DNA of 64,000 nucleotides from Pseudonocardia sp. EC080619-01 (GCF_001420995.1 NZ_CP012184.1:1906501-1970500), one strand, 5' to 3'. Positions 48,633 to 58,396 are shown, counted from the first letter of the stretch. The notes: generated by a model not told the origin, from the letters alone. Made by a program: numbers and translations.

Positions 48633-51145
48633 TGGCCGAACGTAACACCTCTCGTACTGTAAAGGTCCGTTTCGATGGCGAGGCACGAGGGCTAAACCGA
48701 GCTGCACGTCAGGCAGAACGAGACCTTCAGCGGCTTCAGCGTAGGGCCTCTCGTAGCCTTGACTTTAGCGCTAAGGCCGCAGGGATCACAGGTCTTGTCG
48801 GGGCTATCGGTTCACTCGGTGGCCCTGCTATCGCCGGCGCTCTCGCAGGTATTGGATCTCTCGGCGCTGCTGGTGGGGTTCTAGCTCTCGCCTTCTCCGG
48901 CGTCGGGGATGCTCTCGACGCCTTCAAGCAGGGTATGGAGTCCGGCGACTGGACTGAGTACAACAAGCTCCTCGCCAAGATGCCGGAGTCTCAGCGCGAG
49001 TTCACGAAGCAGCTTGTCAAGACCGGTCAGGAGTTCGCCAAGCTCAAGCGTACTGCCGCTGATAACGCACTTCCTGGAATCACTCGTGCTCTGGACGCTA
49101 GTATCGAGCTGTTCCCTGTACTCGATTCTGCCGTTGCCCGGACAGGTAAGATCCTCTCGGATACGGGTGACCGTCTAGCTAACCTGTTCCGGACCGAGCA
49201 GTTCAAGAAGGATCTCGACGGCTTTTTCCGAGCGACCGAGCCAGTCACGAGGTCGATGGGTAACCTGTTCGTCGATCTCACTGCACGGCTGATCAAGTTC
49301 GGCTCAGAGATGCGCCCCGCTGCTCAGGGGTTCGCATCATTCATTGATAGTTTGAACCGTGGCCTCTCTCGAATGTTCGACGAGATGGCTCCTTACGCCG
49401 AAGACTTCAAGGTGCTTTGGGAAGGTCTCGGAGAGGTAATCGAGGAACTACTTCCTCTGTTTGGTTACCTGTTCGGAGAGCTGGCCAAAACCTGGGGTCC
49501 GGTCCTCAAGGACGTCGCTTCGTGGCTTCGCGAGAACCAGGACGAGGTCCGAGCCTGGATCTCCGCTATCGCTTCCGCTACTCCTTATCTTATCGCCGCC
49601 GCTGTAGCTCTCAAGGGTCTTTCGCTCGCGGCGAAGGCTGTTTCGTTTGCTGGCCTGATCTCCGATATGGCTAATCTCGGAGGCAAGGCGAACACGTCCA
49701 GCCGTACTGCTGGGACGCGGTTCGCAGGGGGGCTTCGAGGTGGCCTGATCGGGGCCGCTGTCGGTATCGGAATCCTTGCCGCCGGCGAAATCGCAGGATC
49801 ATTCGCTACCCAGGACTGGAAGGGTCTCGGCACTACTTCCGGCAACTACGTCCTCTCCGGCTTCCAGGACAACGTCAACAAGGCCGCCTCCCTTGACTTC
49901 GGCGGACTGGCTGACAACTTCTTCCAGCAGGGTCGACGTTCTCGTGCTGAGCTTGTGAAGGGTTTGTCCGGCGGGGGTACGACGATGAAACTACCTCCGT
50001 TCATCGTGTCCGCTAACACCGAGCAAGCTAGTCGGAACCTGAACATCTTCAGGCTGGCAACCCGTGATCTTGATACTCAGGTACAGATCGGCGCGGACAC
50101 TATGGGTGCTTCTCACGCTCTGGAACGGGTGGTCACTGCGATCAACGAGGGCCAGGGCGAGGTTGAGATCAATGGCGAGACGGTTCCCGCTACGGAAGCC
50201 CTTCGCGGTCTCGTCGAGGAGCTGAACACCACCCAGGGCACGGTCAACATCAACGGTAACGCCGTACCTGCCGGTGACGCCCTGCTCGGATGGATCAACC
50301 AGGCCAACGGTACACAAGGTCCTGTAGTCCAGATTGACGGGAACCCGGACCCCGCTACCGGTAAGATTCAGTCGGTAATCACTAACGCAGACGGGTCTAC
50401 CGGAACCATTACTCTGGACGGTAACGCACTTCCTGTAGGCGATAAGACCTATCAGGCAGTGTCCTTCGCCAACGGTCAGCGCGGGACTATCACGATCGAC
50501 GGTAACCAGAATCCGGCCAACGGAAAGGTTACCGCCACTGTTCAGTACGCAGATGGTAGTACCGGAACCGTTACGGTGAACGCCAACAACCGCCCGGCTA
50601 CCGGTACCTTGGACAAGACTACCGGTCAGATCAATGGTTCTCGCGGTACGGTCGGTATCAACGGTAACAACAGCGGCGCCATGTCGTCACTGGGTACGTT
50701 CCTCAGGGCCATCCCGGTTCGGAAGACTATTGAGCTGGTTGCCAAGCGCGTGGGTAACTGGTTCGGGTTCGCTCAGGGTGGGGCCGTCCAGGCTTACGCT
50801 CGTGGCGGATCAGTCCGAGGTGCGGGTACTGGAACCTCTGACTCGATCACGGCCAAACTGTCTAACGGTGAACACGTCCTCACAGCTAAGGAAGTCCGGA
50901 AGCTGGGAGGGCAGGCCCGCGTTTACGCTCTCCGCAGGGCTATCCGCTCCGGCTCCTTCCCTGCGTTCGCTAGCGGCGGGGCTGTCGGTAGTTCTTCTAC
51001 GGGTAGCAATCAGACGTTTGCCATCGAGCCACAGGTCCACATCTATGTCGATGACCCTCGACTGAAGGATCTGATTCGGGTCGAGTTCGACAACCGGGAC
51101 CGGACTGTCCGACGTACCACTAAGGCAGGAAGGTTCGCCGTCTAA
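48632..51145 (+). CDS. Tape-measure protein with seven internal repeats
   Basis: 837 residues from ATG 48632. Basic helical start (RTVKVRFDGEARGLNRAARQ), hydrophobic Gly/Ala helices at ~55-100 and ~345-400 (membrane-insertion segments), then at residues ~510-690 seven units of ~27 residues with the pattern GT-(V/I)-x-(I/L)-(D/N)-GN-x2-PA. The C-terminal part ends AIEPQVHIYVDDPRLKDLI. Length governs tail length; at about 0.15 nm per residue this predicts a tail near 125 nm (family rule). Confidence 0.9.
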   Translation: MAERNTSRTVKVRFDGEARGLNRAARQAERDLQRLQRRASRSLDFSAKAAGITGLVGAIGSLGGPAIAGALAGIGSLGAAGGVLALAFSGVGDALDAFKQGMESGDWTEYNKLLAKMPESQREFTKQLVKTGQEFAKLKRTAADNALPGITRALDASIELFPVLDSAVARTGKILSDTGDRLANLFRTEQFKKDLDGFFRATEPVTRSMGNLFVDLTARLIKFGSEMRPAAQGFASFIDSLNRGLSRMFDEMAPYAEDFKVLWEGLGEVIEELLPLFGYLFGELAKTWGPVLKDVASWLRENQDEVRAWISAIASATPYLIAAAVALKGLSLAAKAVSFAGLISDMANLGGKANTSSRTAGTRFAGGLRGGLIGAAVGIGILAAGEIAGSFATQDWKGLGTTSGNYVLSGFQDNVNKAASLDFGGLADNFFQQGRRSRAELVKGLSGGGTTMKLPPFIVSANTEQASRNLNIFRLATRDLDTQVQIGADTMGASHALERVVTAINEGQGEVEINGETVPATEALRGLVEELNTTQGTVNINGNAVPAGDALLGWINQANGTQGPVVQIDGNPDPATGKIQSVITNADGSTGTITLDGNALPVGDKTYQAVSFANGQRGTITIDGNQNPANGKVTATVQYADGSTGTVTVNANNRPATGTLDKTTGQINGSRGTVGINGNNSGAMSSLGTFLRAIPVRKTIELVAKRVGNWFGFAQGGAVQAYARGGSVRGAGTGTSDSITAKLSNGEHVLTAKEVRKLGGQARVYALRRAIRSGSFPAFASGGAVGSSSTGSNQTFAIEPQVHIYVDDPRLKDLIRVEFDNRDRTVRRTTKAGRFAV

Positions 51146-51882
51146 TGGCTCTGACACTCTCTTACGACGACTCGATCTCTCGGGTCAGGATCTCGCTCTC
51201 GACCACCAGTACAGTGGAGCACTCGACAGACGGGATCAGGTGGACCTACGTCCGTGGTGCTGCTAGCTCTGTGTCCGCCGGCAGCACCATCGACGACTAC
51301 GAGTTCACGCCCGGAGTCCCTAACTTCTACCGGGACTCCGAGGGTACGGCCTCCATCACTCCGATGATGACCAACGCCTGGCTGAAGTTCGTGGGTAAAC
51401 CTTACCTGAACACTCGGCTTGAGCTCAACGGCTGGGACGAGATCTCCCGTAGCTCCCGGAACGGAATCTTCCAGGTCCGGGGCAGGGTCAACCCCGTCGT
51501 TGTCACTGACGTCCACTCTTCCCGGAGTACCACGGTGTACGTCCGGACCCGGACGACTGAGGCGCGGGACAACCTGGACCTCGCTCTCCTCGGCGGTCAG
51601 GTCATGCTGCTTCACGTCCCGCCGTCGGCACCGTTGCCTTCGATGTACGTGGTCCCGGGTGACTATTCCTACGACTGGCCCTCCCAGCGCAGCGTCACCG
51701 CCCGCTGGGAGATCCCGGTGATTGAGGTAGCCAAGCCCGGTCCTGGTGTCTACGGCTCTGCGGCTAGCTGGAACACGGTCAGTTCGAAGTGGTCTAGCTG
51801 GTCCGCCGTGTCCGCTGCGAATGCCACCTACGCGGATCTCGCTGGAGTGGTCGGTAGTCCTTCTGCAGTTATCGTGAGTTGA
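51145..51882 (+). CDS. Distal/minor tail protein
   Basis: 245 residues from ATG 51145. Beta-rich: MALTLSYDDSISRVRISLS, DDYEFTPGVPNFYRDSEGTA, and GDYSYDWPSQRSVTARWEIP, in the position of the Dit-like protein right after the tape measure. Starts overlapping its stop by 1 nt. Confidence 0.7.
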   Translation: MALTLSYDDSISRVRISLSTTSTVEHSTDGIRWTYVRGAASSVSAGSTIDDYEFTPGVPNFYRDSEGTASITPMMTNAWLKFVGKPYLNTRLELNGWDEISRSSRNGIFQVRGRVNPVVVTDVHSSRSTTVYVRTRTTEARDNLDLALLGGQVMLLHVPPSAPLPSMYVVPGDYSYDWPSQRSVTARWEIPVIEVAKPGPGVYGSAASWNTVSSKWSSWSAVSAANATYADLAGVVGSPSAVIVS

Positions 51883-51886
51883 TCCT

Positions 51887-53032
51887 ATGCGTCCTGTTTC
51901 TACCCGTTTCCTTGACACGATCAAGGGCTCTCACAAGGCTGTGTTCCGAGCCCGGATTGTAGATGAAACCCCTTCGTTCGGACTGAACCCTGCCGGCGAA
52001 GAGATTCCTATCCTGTCCGGCGACGTCAAGCTCGAAGCGTTCTCCGATATCAAGAGCACCCTCGATCTTGAGGTTCCTGGTGAGTGGTTCGACAAGGTTC
52101 TCCCGTTTGGTAAGGAGCTGTTCGTAGAGCGGGGAGTCGACTACGGAGACGGGTCCGTGGAGTGGATCGGTCTCGGTTACTTCCGTATCGACGACATCGA
52201 CCAGGACGACGCTCCTGACGGCCCTATCAAGATTTCCGGGACCGACCGTATATCCCGGATGATGGAGAACCGGACTCTGTGGGCTGCGCCTCCTACGCTT
52301 CCCAGCTATCCGGCACAGACTCTCAAGGTCGCGTTCGATCGGTGGATCAATGCTGATCCTCACAACACCGGGAACCCGAACCAGGACGGTTACGGCATGT
52401 TCCTGTTCGACATCGTTCCGATCAACTGGCTGGCTCTGAACCCTAACTCCTACGGGACCGGTGGAGCCATGGTCGAGGACTCGACCTACGAGTGGTGCCA
52501 GAACCGCTTGTCGGAGATCGGTCCCTTCACGATGAGGTTCAACCACAAGGGCGAGCTGGACATCATCAGTACGGATGTCACGACCAAGCCCGTTGTCTAC
52601 AAGGCGACCCCCGGCGAGAACCTGATCAAGTGGTCTCGCGGGGTCTCCCGGGACGGCGTAGCGAATATCGTGACTGTCTCGTCTTCTGATCCTGAGTACC
52701 CCGGCGTGTTCTTCGTCGGGTACAACCAGGCCCCGATGTTCGGCTGGACTACGGAGTTCGGTCAGGTCGTCAGTCGATACTCCTCGCCGATCCTGAAGAC
52801 CAATGCTGCGGCTGAGTCGGCTGCCTTTACCAGGTTGTCCAAGATGGCGGCTCCGAGTGTCGCGTCTTCGGTGATGGTGATTCCTAACCCTGCGCTGGAG
52901 CCTCTGGACGTCATTGAGGTGACTCCCGAGGTGGGTATCGCGCAGAAGCATTACATCGACTCCGTGACCATCCCTCTGTCCGTGGAGCGTGAAGTGACTA
53001 TCAAGACTTTCGATGTGGTGGAATCCTCGTGA
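51887..53032 (+). CDS. DUF5047-type minor tail protein (Tal-like)
   Basis: 381 residues from ATG 51887. RPVSTRFLDTIKGSHKAVFR, SGDVKLEAFSDIKSTLDLEV and the repeated GYFRIDDIDQDDAPDGPIKI, then RNILVWSR-like segments (LIKWSRGVSRDGVANIVTVS) match actinophage DUF5047/hub proteins that cap the tail tube. Overlaps the next gene by 4 nt. Confidence 0.8.
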   Translation: MRPVSTRFLDTIKGSHKAVFRARIVDETPSFGLNPAGEEIPILSGDVKLEAFSDIKSTLDLEVPGEWFDKVLPFGKELFVERGVDYGDGSVEWIGLGYFRIDDIDQDDAPDGPIKISGTDRISRMMENRTLWAAPPTLPSYPAQTLKVAFDRWINADPHNTGNPNQDGYGMFLFDIVPINWLALNPNSYGTGGAMVEDSTYEWCQNRLSEIGPFTMRFNHKGELDIISTDVTTKPVVYKATPGENLIKWSRGVSRDGVANIVTVSSSDPEYPGVFFVGYNQAPMFGWTTEFGQVVSRYSSPILKTNAAAESAAFTRLSKMAAPSVASSVMVIPNPALEPLDVIEVTPEVGIAQKHYIDSVTIPLSVEREVTIKTFDVVESS

Positions 53033-53289
53033 GCCAACCTCTTGACCCTACGCTTGCACCGCTGTTCCTCGATAAGGGTGTTAATCCTCAAACCGCTAGT
53101 TACAACATCCAGTCTGCGGATCTCGTGGCCTGGAACCAGACCACCGGAGCCAACACTGTGGCGATGCGTGGGACTCTCTGGACCAACTGCCCTATCGCTG
53201 CGAGCGGGACTCTGACTACCGGACCAATCCTCGTGGCGGTCTCGCCTACTGGCCCGATCATTCTCGGAGTACTGAGGAAGCCCTCATGA
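53029..53289 (+). CDS. Small minor tail protein
   Basis: 86 residues from GTG 53029. A compact OB-like beta pattern: YNIQSADLVAWNQTTGANTV, TSPI-like GPILVAVSPTGPIILGVL. Commonly found between hub and fibre genes in actinophages. Overlaps on both sides. Confidence 0.65.
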   Translation: MSQPLDPTLAPLFLDKGVNPQTASYNIQSADLVAWNQTTGANTVAMRGTLWTNCPIAASGTLTTGPILVAVSPTGPIILGVLRKPS

Positions 53290-53846
53290 GCACAAGCCCC
53301 CACTACCAGTTCCCCTACCCTGATCCGACTGACTCGCCTGACGCTCCTAAGGCTTACAACGAGCTGTCGGATGCTGTCCAGGCGGAGATCGACCGTATCG
53401 ACGCGGGTGGCAGCTTCCCGTTCGGTGTCGTCGCCAGGGCTCGAAGGACTACCAACCTTACGCCGGGTTCCCAGGCGAGCTTCACTCAGTACCGGGCCAT
53501 GACCGTAAGTGCTTCTGTGACGGCTGGACGAAGCTATCGAGTCCAGGCTCCGTGTGCCGGATGGTTTTCTACTGCCTATGCGCTTATCCGTCCGTCGATC
53601 CGGTACACCACTAACGGGTCGGCTCCGACGGGTAGTTCACCGACCCTGATGGAAACCGGCCTGGAGCTGTCGAACTCGAACAACGTAGAGAGTGCGACTC
53701 TGACGGGTTACTTCCAACCTACTGCCAACGGGACCCTGCGGGCTTCACTGTTCTGGCAGAGGACTCAGGGAGGTAGCGCCGTCACCTCCTACGGTCTCGG
53801 TGACTGGCCCTTGAACTTGTACATCGAAGACCTGGGGAAGATCTGA
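53286..53846 (+). CDS. Tail-tip protein, paralogue 1
   Basis: 186 residues from ATG 53286. N-terminal YPDPTDSPDAPKAYNELSDAV then an acidic helix (EIDRID), a beta-sandwich with VSASVTAGRSYRVQA and the end WPLNLYIEDLGKI. The next two genes share this plan. Confidence 0.72.
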   Translation: MSTSPHYQFPYPDPTDSPDAPKAYNELSDAVQAEIDRIDAGGSFPFGVVARARRTTNLTPGSQASFTQYRAMTVSASVTAGRSYRVQAPCAGWFSTAYALIRPSIRYTTNGSAPTGSSPTLMETGLELSNSNNVESATLTGYFQPTANGTLRASLFWQRTQGGSAVTSYGLGDWPLNLYIEDLGKI

Positions 53847-54385
53847 TGCCAGTTACGCCTGTGTATGATATCGAGTACCCATCCGCTTCTGATCCTGCTG
53901 ACGGGCCTCTTGCTTTCGGAAACTTGGCTGAGTCTGCGGATGCCGCACTGCTGTTCATCGAAGGCGGAGGTGTCCCGGAGTCTTCGGGCAAGGGCATCGT
54001 TGGACTTCGTCGCCAGTCTACGCCTACTGGGTACGGAAGCACTGTCATCGAGATCGGCTCCCTGACCTTCGTTGCGAACCTGGGCCGCCGGTACCGAGTG
54101 AACATCTCCGGAGTCCTGGAAACCAACGGCGCAGGGAATGCTCGTGCCTCGGTTTATCTGTACGCCGGTTACGGAGCAAGTCAGCCGACGACGCTTCGTA
54201 TGAACTCCGCTTTCGACATGCCGGCGCCTAGTTTCAGTGTGACTGCCAACGTCTCCGACACGATTTCTATCACTTCCGGAGGCGTCTATACCGTCCGTAC
54301 CGCCTTCAGCCGTGGATACACCCATCCTGGCCTTGTCCGTGCCCGTGACTTCGTCCTGACTGTGGAGGATGTCGGTGCTTCCTGA
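53846..54385 (+). CDS. Tail-tip protein, paralogue 2
   Basis: 179 residues from ATG 53846, overlapping the previous stop by 1 nt. IEYPSASDPADGPLAFGNLA, GRRYRVNISGV and the terminal FVLTVEDVGAS follow the pattern of its neighbours. Confidence 0.7.
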   Translation: MPVTPVYDIEYPSASDPADGPLAFGNLAESADAALLFIEGGGVPESSGKGIVGLRRQSTPTGYGSTVIEIGSLTFVANLGRRYRVNISGVLETNGAGNARASVYLYAGYGASQPTTLRMNSAFDMPAPSFSVTANVSDTISITSGGVYTVRTAFSRGYTHPGLVRARDFVLTVEDVGAS

Positions 54386-54435
54386 ACGACCTAGCTCCGC
54401 GGCGGTCGTGAGGGTCAGCACAGAAAGGAACTCCT

Positions 54436-54975
54436 GTGCTTCCTAAGATCACTGCTTCAGACCCTACGAACATCCCGGGTGACCTTCAGGATCTTGCCGA
54501 GGGTATCGACGAGGAGTTCGAGCGGATCGAGTCGAGCGTCCCTACTGCTACCCCGGGACGCCTGCTCGCTGCGAGCTACCTGACCAGTTACACGACCAAC
54601 GGCATGTCTGCCACGGTGGTCGCTCGGGTCTCCGCCTCGGTCACCGCTGGAAGGCTCTACCGAGTCGGGGCCTGGAACATCCCGGTCTTCGCCAACAACT
54701 ACGGCAGGGCCCGGATGGAGATCAGGTACGGGACTACCCCACCCACCACCAGCTCCACCATGATCGCCGGTGGTCAGTGTGAGATCCCTGCTCCGTCCGA
54801 CTGGGCTTGGTCGGTGGACTGCGTTGGTCTCTGGGCACCTTCGACCAACCACACCGCTCACTTCGCGATGATCCTCGTCCCCCAGCTCGCTTCGACGTTC
54901 GTCAGGGTTGCGGGTTCGGACACCTGGCCCCTGGCGTTCTTCATCGAGGATCTTGGTGTTGACCCCGGGGTGTGA
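54436..54975 (+). CDS. Tail-tip protein, paralogue 3
   Basis: 179 residues from GTG 54436 after AAAGGA. DLQDLAEGIDEEFERIESSV, ASVTAGRLYRVGAWNIPVF and the end WPLAFFIEDLGVDPGV align with paralogue 1. The last phage gene. The 158-bp gap to attR (54976-55133) holds no gene; it contains TTGATCG ... TTGGTGACAGTC-like AT-richer sequence. Confidence 0.72.
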   Translation: MLPKITASDPTNIPGDLQDLAEGIDEEFERIESSVPTATPGRLLAASYLTSYTTNGMSATVVARVSASVTAGRLYRVGAWNIPVFANNYGRARMEIRYGTTPPTTSSTMIAGGQCEIPAPSDWAWSVDCVGLWAPSTNHTAHFAMILVPQLASTFVRVAGSDTWPLAFFIEDLGVDPGV

Positions 54976-55133
54976 CGAGCTGCCGAGTCATCGCAGGCTT
55001 GCTCGACACGTCAGAGCTAGAGCTTGCGATCCCAGGACCTTCCGTACCTCGCTGTTTCGGCCTGGCCTGACCACTACCCGCCGCTGATCCCCTGGTAGAG
55101 TGCTTGATCGTTAGCTTGGTGACAGTCTGGGTA

Positions 55134-55163
55134 TGTGAAATCGTTCCGGACCGGTACGTAGAT
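55134..55163. repeat. attR core
   Basis: Exact 30-bp copy of attL. Its final TAGAT joins host AAT to form a TAGATAAT -10-like element for the O-methyltransferase. Confidence 0.93.
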
Positions 55164-55166
55164 AAT
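55136..55166 (+). promoter_or_regulatory. Candidate O-methyltransferase promoter overlapping attR
   Basis: TAGATAAT at 55159-55166, 8 nt before the ATG, with GTGAAA 17 bp upstream, suggests a leaderless transcript. All but the last three bases are in the repeated core, so integration rebuilds the promoter. Confidence 0.5.
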
Positions 55167-55174
55167 CTTGCGCC

Positions 55175-55807
55175 ATGAGCACACCCGCGGGGGGCGCCGC
55201 GTACGCCGAGGGCTACCTCGCCGAGGACGACGCGCTCGGCGAGGCCCGTGCGCTCGGCACGTCGGCGGGCGCGCACCCGATCTCCCCGGCCGGCGGTGCG
55301 GCGCTGTCCGTGCTGGCGGCGACGGTCGCCGCGCGCGCCGTCGTCGAGATCGGCACCGGAGCCGGTGTCAGCGGGCTCTACTTGCTCCGGGGCATGGCGG
55401 CGGACGGCGTGCTCACCACCATCGACGTCGACCCGGAGCTGCAGCGCGCAGCGAAGCGCACCGCGATCGGCGCCGGCTACGGTCCCGGCCGGCTGCGCCT
55501 GATCAACGGGATGGCGCTCGACGTGCTGCCGCGGCTCACCGACGGCGGCTACGACCTCGTCGTCGCGGACGCCGTCCCCGCCGAGTACCCGGGCTACCTC
55601 GCCGAGGCGGTCCGGCTGCTCCGCCCCGGTGGCGTGCTGGTCCTGGAGGGTGTGCTCGACGGGGGCCGCGTCGCGGGCGACGGCTCGGAGGACGGCCCGG
55701 GGACGGCCGCGCTGCGCGAGACCGCCGCGCTGGTGCGCGACGACGAACGGCTGCTCTCCGCGCTGCTCCCGGTGGCGGACGGCATGCTCTGCGCCGTCCG
55801 CCGGTGA
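55175..55807 (+). CDS. SAM-dependent O-methyltransferase
   Basis: 210 residues from ATG 55175. Methyltransf_3 features: VVEIGTGAGVSGLYLLRGM, TTIDVDPE, DLVVADAVPAEYPGYLAEAV and LLRPGGVLVLE. Catechol-O-methyltransferase fold, divalent-metal dependent. Equivalent to Rv1220c, always divergent from sigE; the prophage now separates them by 27 kb. Ends 1 nt before the convergent glgC stop. Confidence 0.9.
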   Translation: MSTPAGGAAYAEGYLAEDDALGEARALGTSAGAHPISPAGGAALSVLAATVAARAVVEIGTGAGVSGLYLLRGMAADGVLTTIDVDPELQRAAKRTAIGAGYGPGRLRLINGMALDVLPRLTDGGYDLVVADAVPAEYPGYLAEAVRLLRPGGVLVLEGVLDGGRVAGDGSEDGPGTAALRETAALVRDDERLLSALLPVADGMLCAVRR

Positions 55808-55808
55808 C

Positions 55809-57044
55809 TCACTGGGCCGTGACGCCCTTCCCGAGCACGACGACGCCGCCGTTGGAGACGGTGTAGCGGCTGCGGTCCAGGTTGAGGTCGACACCGATCA
55901 GCGCGCCGTCCGGTACGACGACGTTCTTGTCCAGGATCGCCCGCCGCACGACCGCGACCCGCCCGATCCGGGCACCCGGCAGCACCACCGAGTCGGAGAC
56001 CTCCGCGCCGCCCTGGACGCTGACGTTCGGGCTGATCACCGACCGCCGCACGATGGCCCCGGAGATGATCGTCCCGGCGCCGACGATCGAGTCCTGCGCG
56101 ATGCCACCCTCGACGAACTTCGCCGGCGGCAGGGCGGGCGTCGCGGTGCGGATCGGCCAGCGCGCGTTGTACAGGTTGAAGATCGGGTGCACGGAGACGA
56201 GGTCGGTGTGCGCGTCGTAGTACGCGTCGATGGTCCCGACGTCGCGCCAGTAGCCCTCGTCACGGTCGGTCGCGCCGGGGACGACGTTGTCGGCGAAGTC
56301 GTAGACGTGCGCGTCCCCCTTCGCCACCAGCGCCGGGATGATGTCGCCGCCCATGTCGTGGTCGGAGTCCGCGTTCGCGGCGTCGGCCTTCAGCGCGTCG
56401 AGCAGCGCCTCGGTCGTGAAGACGTAGTTGCCCATCGACGCGAAGGTGACCTCGGGGTCGTCCGGCACGTGCGGCGGGTCGGACGGCTTCTCCAGGAACT
56501 CGGTGATCCGCCCGGTCTCGTCGGAGGCGATGCAGCCGAACGCCTTGGCCTCGGCCCGCGGCACCCGGATACCGGCGACGGTGACGCCCGCGCCGGACTC
56601 GGCGTGCTGGGCGATCATCTGCGCCGGGTCCATCCGGTAGACGTGGTCGGCGCCGAACACGGCGATGTACTCGGGCTCGTCGTCGTAGACCAGGTTCAGG
56701 CTCTGGAAGATCGCGTCGGCGCTGCCCGTGTACCAGCGGCGGCCGAGCCGCTGCTGCGCCGGGACCGTGGTGATGTACTGGTCGAGGACGCTGGACAGCC
56801 GCCACGTCGTGGAGATGTGCCGGTCCAGCGAGTGGGACTTGTACTGGGTCAGCACGCAGAGCCGGTCCATGCCCGCGTTCACCAGGTTCGACAGGACGAA
56901 GTCGATGAGCCGGTAGTTGCCACCGAACGGGACGGCGGGCTTGGCGCGATCGGCGGTGAGGGGCCAGAGGCGCTTGCCCTCCCCGCCGGCCAGCACGATT
57001 CCGAGAACCCTTCCGGGAAGACGCCCGGACGCCGTCGGTCGCAT
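55809..57044 (-). CDS. glgC: Glucose-1-phosphate adenylyltransferase
   Basis: 411 residues from ATG 57044 ([20 protein letters not shown]). [20 protein letters not shown] is the nucleotide-binding loop, [12 protein letters not shown] and [11 protein letters not shown] the active site, and the C-terminal left-handed beta-helix repeats include [20 protein letters not shown]. Makes ADP-glucose for the divergent glgM, with a 125-bp shared promoter region. Confidence 0.95.
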   Translation of the reverse strand: MRPTASGRLPGRVLGIVLAGGEGKRLWPLTADRAKPAVPFGGNYRLIDFVLSNLVNAGMDRLCVLTQYKSHSLDRHISTTWRLSSVLDQYITTVPAQQRLGRRWYTGSADAIFQSLNLVYDDEPEYIAVFGADHVYRMDPAQMIAQHAESGAGVTVAGIRVPRAEAKAFGCIASDETGRITEFLEKPSDPPHVPDDPEVTFASMGNYVFTTEALLDALKADAANADSDHDMGGDIIPALVAKGDAHVYDFADNVVPGATDRDEGYWRDVGTIDAYYDAHTDLVSVHPIFNLYNARWPIRTATPALPPAKFVEGGIAQDSIVGAGTIISGAIVRRSVISPNVSVQGGAEVSDSVVLPGARIGRVAVVRRAILDKNVVVPDGALIGVDLNLDRSRYTVSNGGVVVLGKGVTAQ

Positions 57045-57169
57045 GGTGTGAACAGTAGTAGGCACACGGTGGCGGGGCCATATGTCCGGTGCTGCCGGAC
57101 CCGGCCGGAACGATCCGGGCACACCGGTGGGTCGCGTGGCGGCACCCGGACGCAGTAGCGTCACCCGCC

Positions 57170-58333
57170 GTGCGCGTCGGCCTGCTCACCCGTGAATACC
57201 CACCTGCCGTCTACGGCGGCGCCGGAGTCCACGTCGGACACCTCGTCCCCGCCCTGCGGGAGCTGGTCGACGTCGACGTCCACTGCTTCGCCGAGCCGGG
57301 GATCGACGCCCCGGCCGACGCCCGCGCGCACTCCGCGCCACCGCTGCCCGACGGCGCCAACGCAGCGCTGACGACGCTGGGCGTGGACCTGTCGATGGCC
57401 GCCGAGCTGGAGCGGTGCGACGTCCTGCACTCGCACACCTGGTACGCCAACATGGCCGGCCACATCGGCGCGCTGCTGCACGGCCGCCCGCACGTCGTGA
57501 CCGCGCACTCGCTGGAGCCGCTGCGCCCCTGGAAGGCCGAGCAGCTCGGCGGCGGGTACCGGCTGTCGTCGTGGGTGGAGCGGACCGCCTACGAGGCCGC
57601 GGACGCCGTCGTCGCGGTGTCGCACGGCATGCGCCGCGACGTCCTCGCGGCGTACCCGGCGATCGACCCGGAGCTGGTGCACGTGGTGCACAACGGGATC
57701 GACACCGGCTTCTACGCGCCCGACCCGGCCCGCGACGCCCTCCTCGAGAACGGCGTGGACCCGGACCGGCCGATGGTGGTGTTCGTCGGGCGGATCACCC
57801 GGCAGAAGGGGCTGAAGCACCTCGTCGCGGCGGCGCACCGGTTCGACCCGGCGGCGCAGGTCGTGCTGTGTGCCGGCGCGCCGGACACCGCGGAGATCGC
57901 GGCCGAGACCGAGGCGGCGGTGACGGAGCTGTCGGCGTCGCGCTCCGGCGTCGTCTGGATCCAGCGGATGCTGAAGACCACCGAGGTGCGGCAGTTGCTG
58001 TCCGCGGCGACGGTGTTCGTGTGCCCGTCGGTGTACGAGCCGCTGGGGATCGTGAACCTGGAGGCCATGGCCTGCGGGACGGCCGTCGTCGCGTCCGACG
58101 TCGGCGGGATCCCGGAGGTCGTCGCGGACGGCGAGACGGGCCTGCTCGCGCACTACGACCCGGCCGACACCGAGGGGTTCGAGAAGTCCATCGCCGACGG
58201 GGTCAACGCGCTGGTGGCGGACCCGGAGCGGGCGGCGCGGATGGGTGAGCGGGGCCGGGAGCGGGCGGTCGCCGAGTTCGCCTGGGCGGAGATGGCCCGC
58301 CGGACCCTCGAGGTCTACGAGAGCGTGGCCTGA
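57170..58333 (+). CDS. glgM: GT4 glycogen synthase-type, probable alpha-maltose-1-phosphate synthase
   Basis: 387 residues from GTG 57170. [20 protein letters not shown] at the start, [16 protein letters not shown], and [20 protein letters not shown] (catalytic E-x7-E) near the C-terminus. The M. tuberculosis orthologue Rv1212c makes maltose-1-phosphate from ADP-glucose, linking to the GlgE pathway. A TAGCGT hexamer ends 10 nt before GTG, so the message may be leaderless. Confidence 0.92.
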   Translation: MRVGLLTREYPPAVYGGAGVHVGHLVPALRELVDVDVHCFAEPGIDAPADARAHSAPPLPDGANAALTTLGVDLSMAAELERCDVLHSHTWYANMAGHIGALLHGRPHVVTAHSLEPLRPWKAEQLGGGYRLSSWVERTAYEAADAVVAVSHGMRRDVLAAYPAIDPELVHVVHNGIDTGFYAPDPARDALLENGVDPDRPMVVFVGRITRQKGLKHLVAAAHRFDPAAQVVLCAGAPDTAEIAAETEAAVTELSASRSGVVWIQRMLKTTEVRQLLSAATVFVCPSVYEPLGIVNLEAMACGTAVVASDVGGIPEVVADGETGLLAHYDPADTEGFEKSIADGVNALVADPERAARMGERGRERAVAEFAWAEMARRTLEVYESVA

Positions 58334-58334
58334 A

Positions 58335-58368
58335 CGACGGCGGGGCCGGTCACCCGGCCCCGCCGTCG
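58335..58368. terminator. Bidirectional terminator
   Basis: CGACGGCGGGGCCGG-TCAC-CCGGCCCCGCCGTCG, perfect 15-bp stem between convergent glgM and DUF3117 genes. Confidence 0.85.
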
Positions 58369-58396
58369 CACCGCTCGACCGAGGGGGAGCGGTCGG

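Larger units (their letters stand above)
28082..55163. mobile_element. Prophage, HK97-fold siphovirus type, about 27 kb
   Basis: Bounded by a perfect 30-bp direct repeat, with an integrase at the left end and terminase, portal, protease, capsid, tail tube, tape measure and tail-tip genes in one long rightward run. Base composition is clearly lower in GC and richer in T-ending codons than the flanks. It carries a later ~3.2-kb transposon, so the phage genome proper is about 24 kb, small for a tailed phage with long-tail genes. No primase, helicase, polymerase or RecT-like gene was recognised. All virion genes appear intact; one early gene seems cut by the transposon. Confidence 0.95.
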
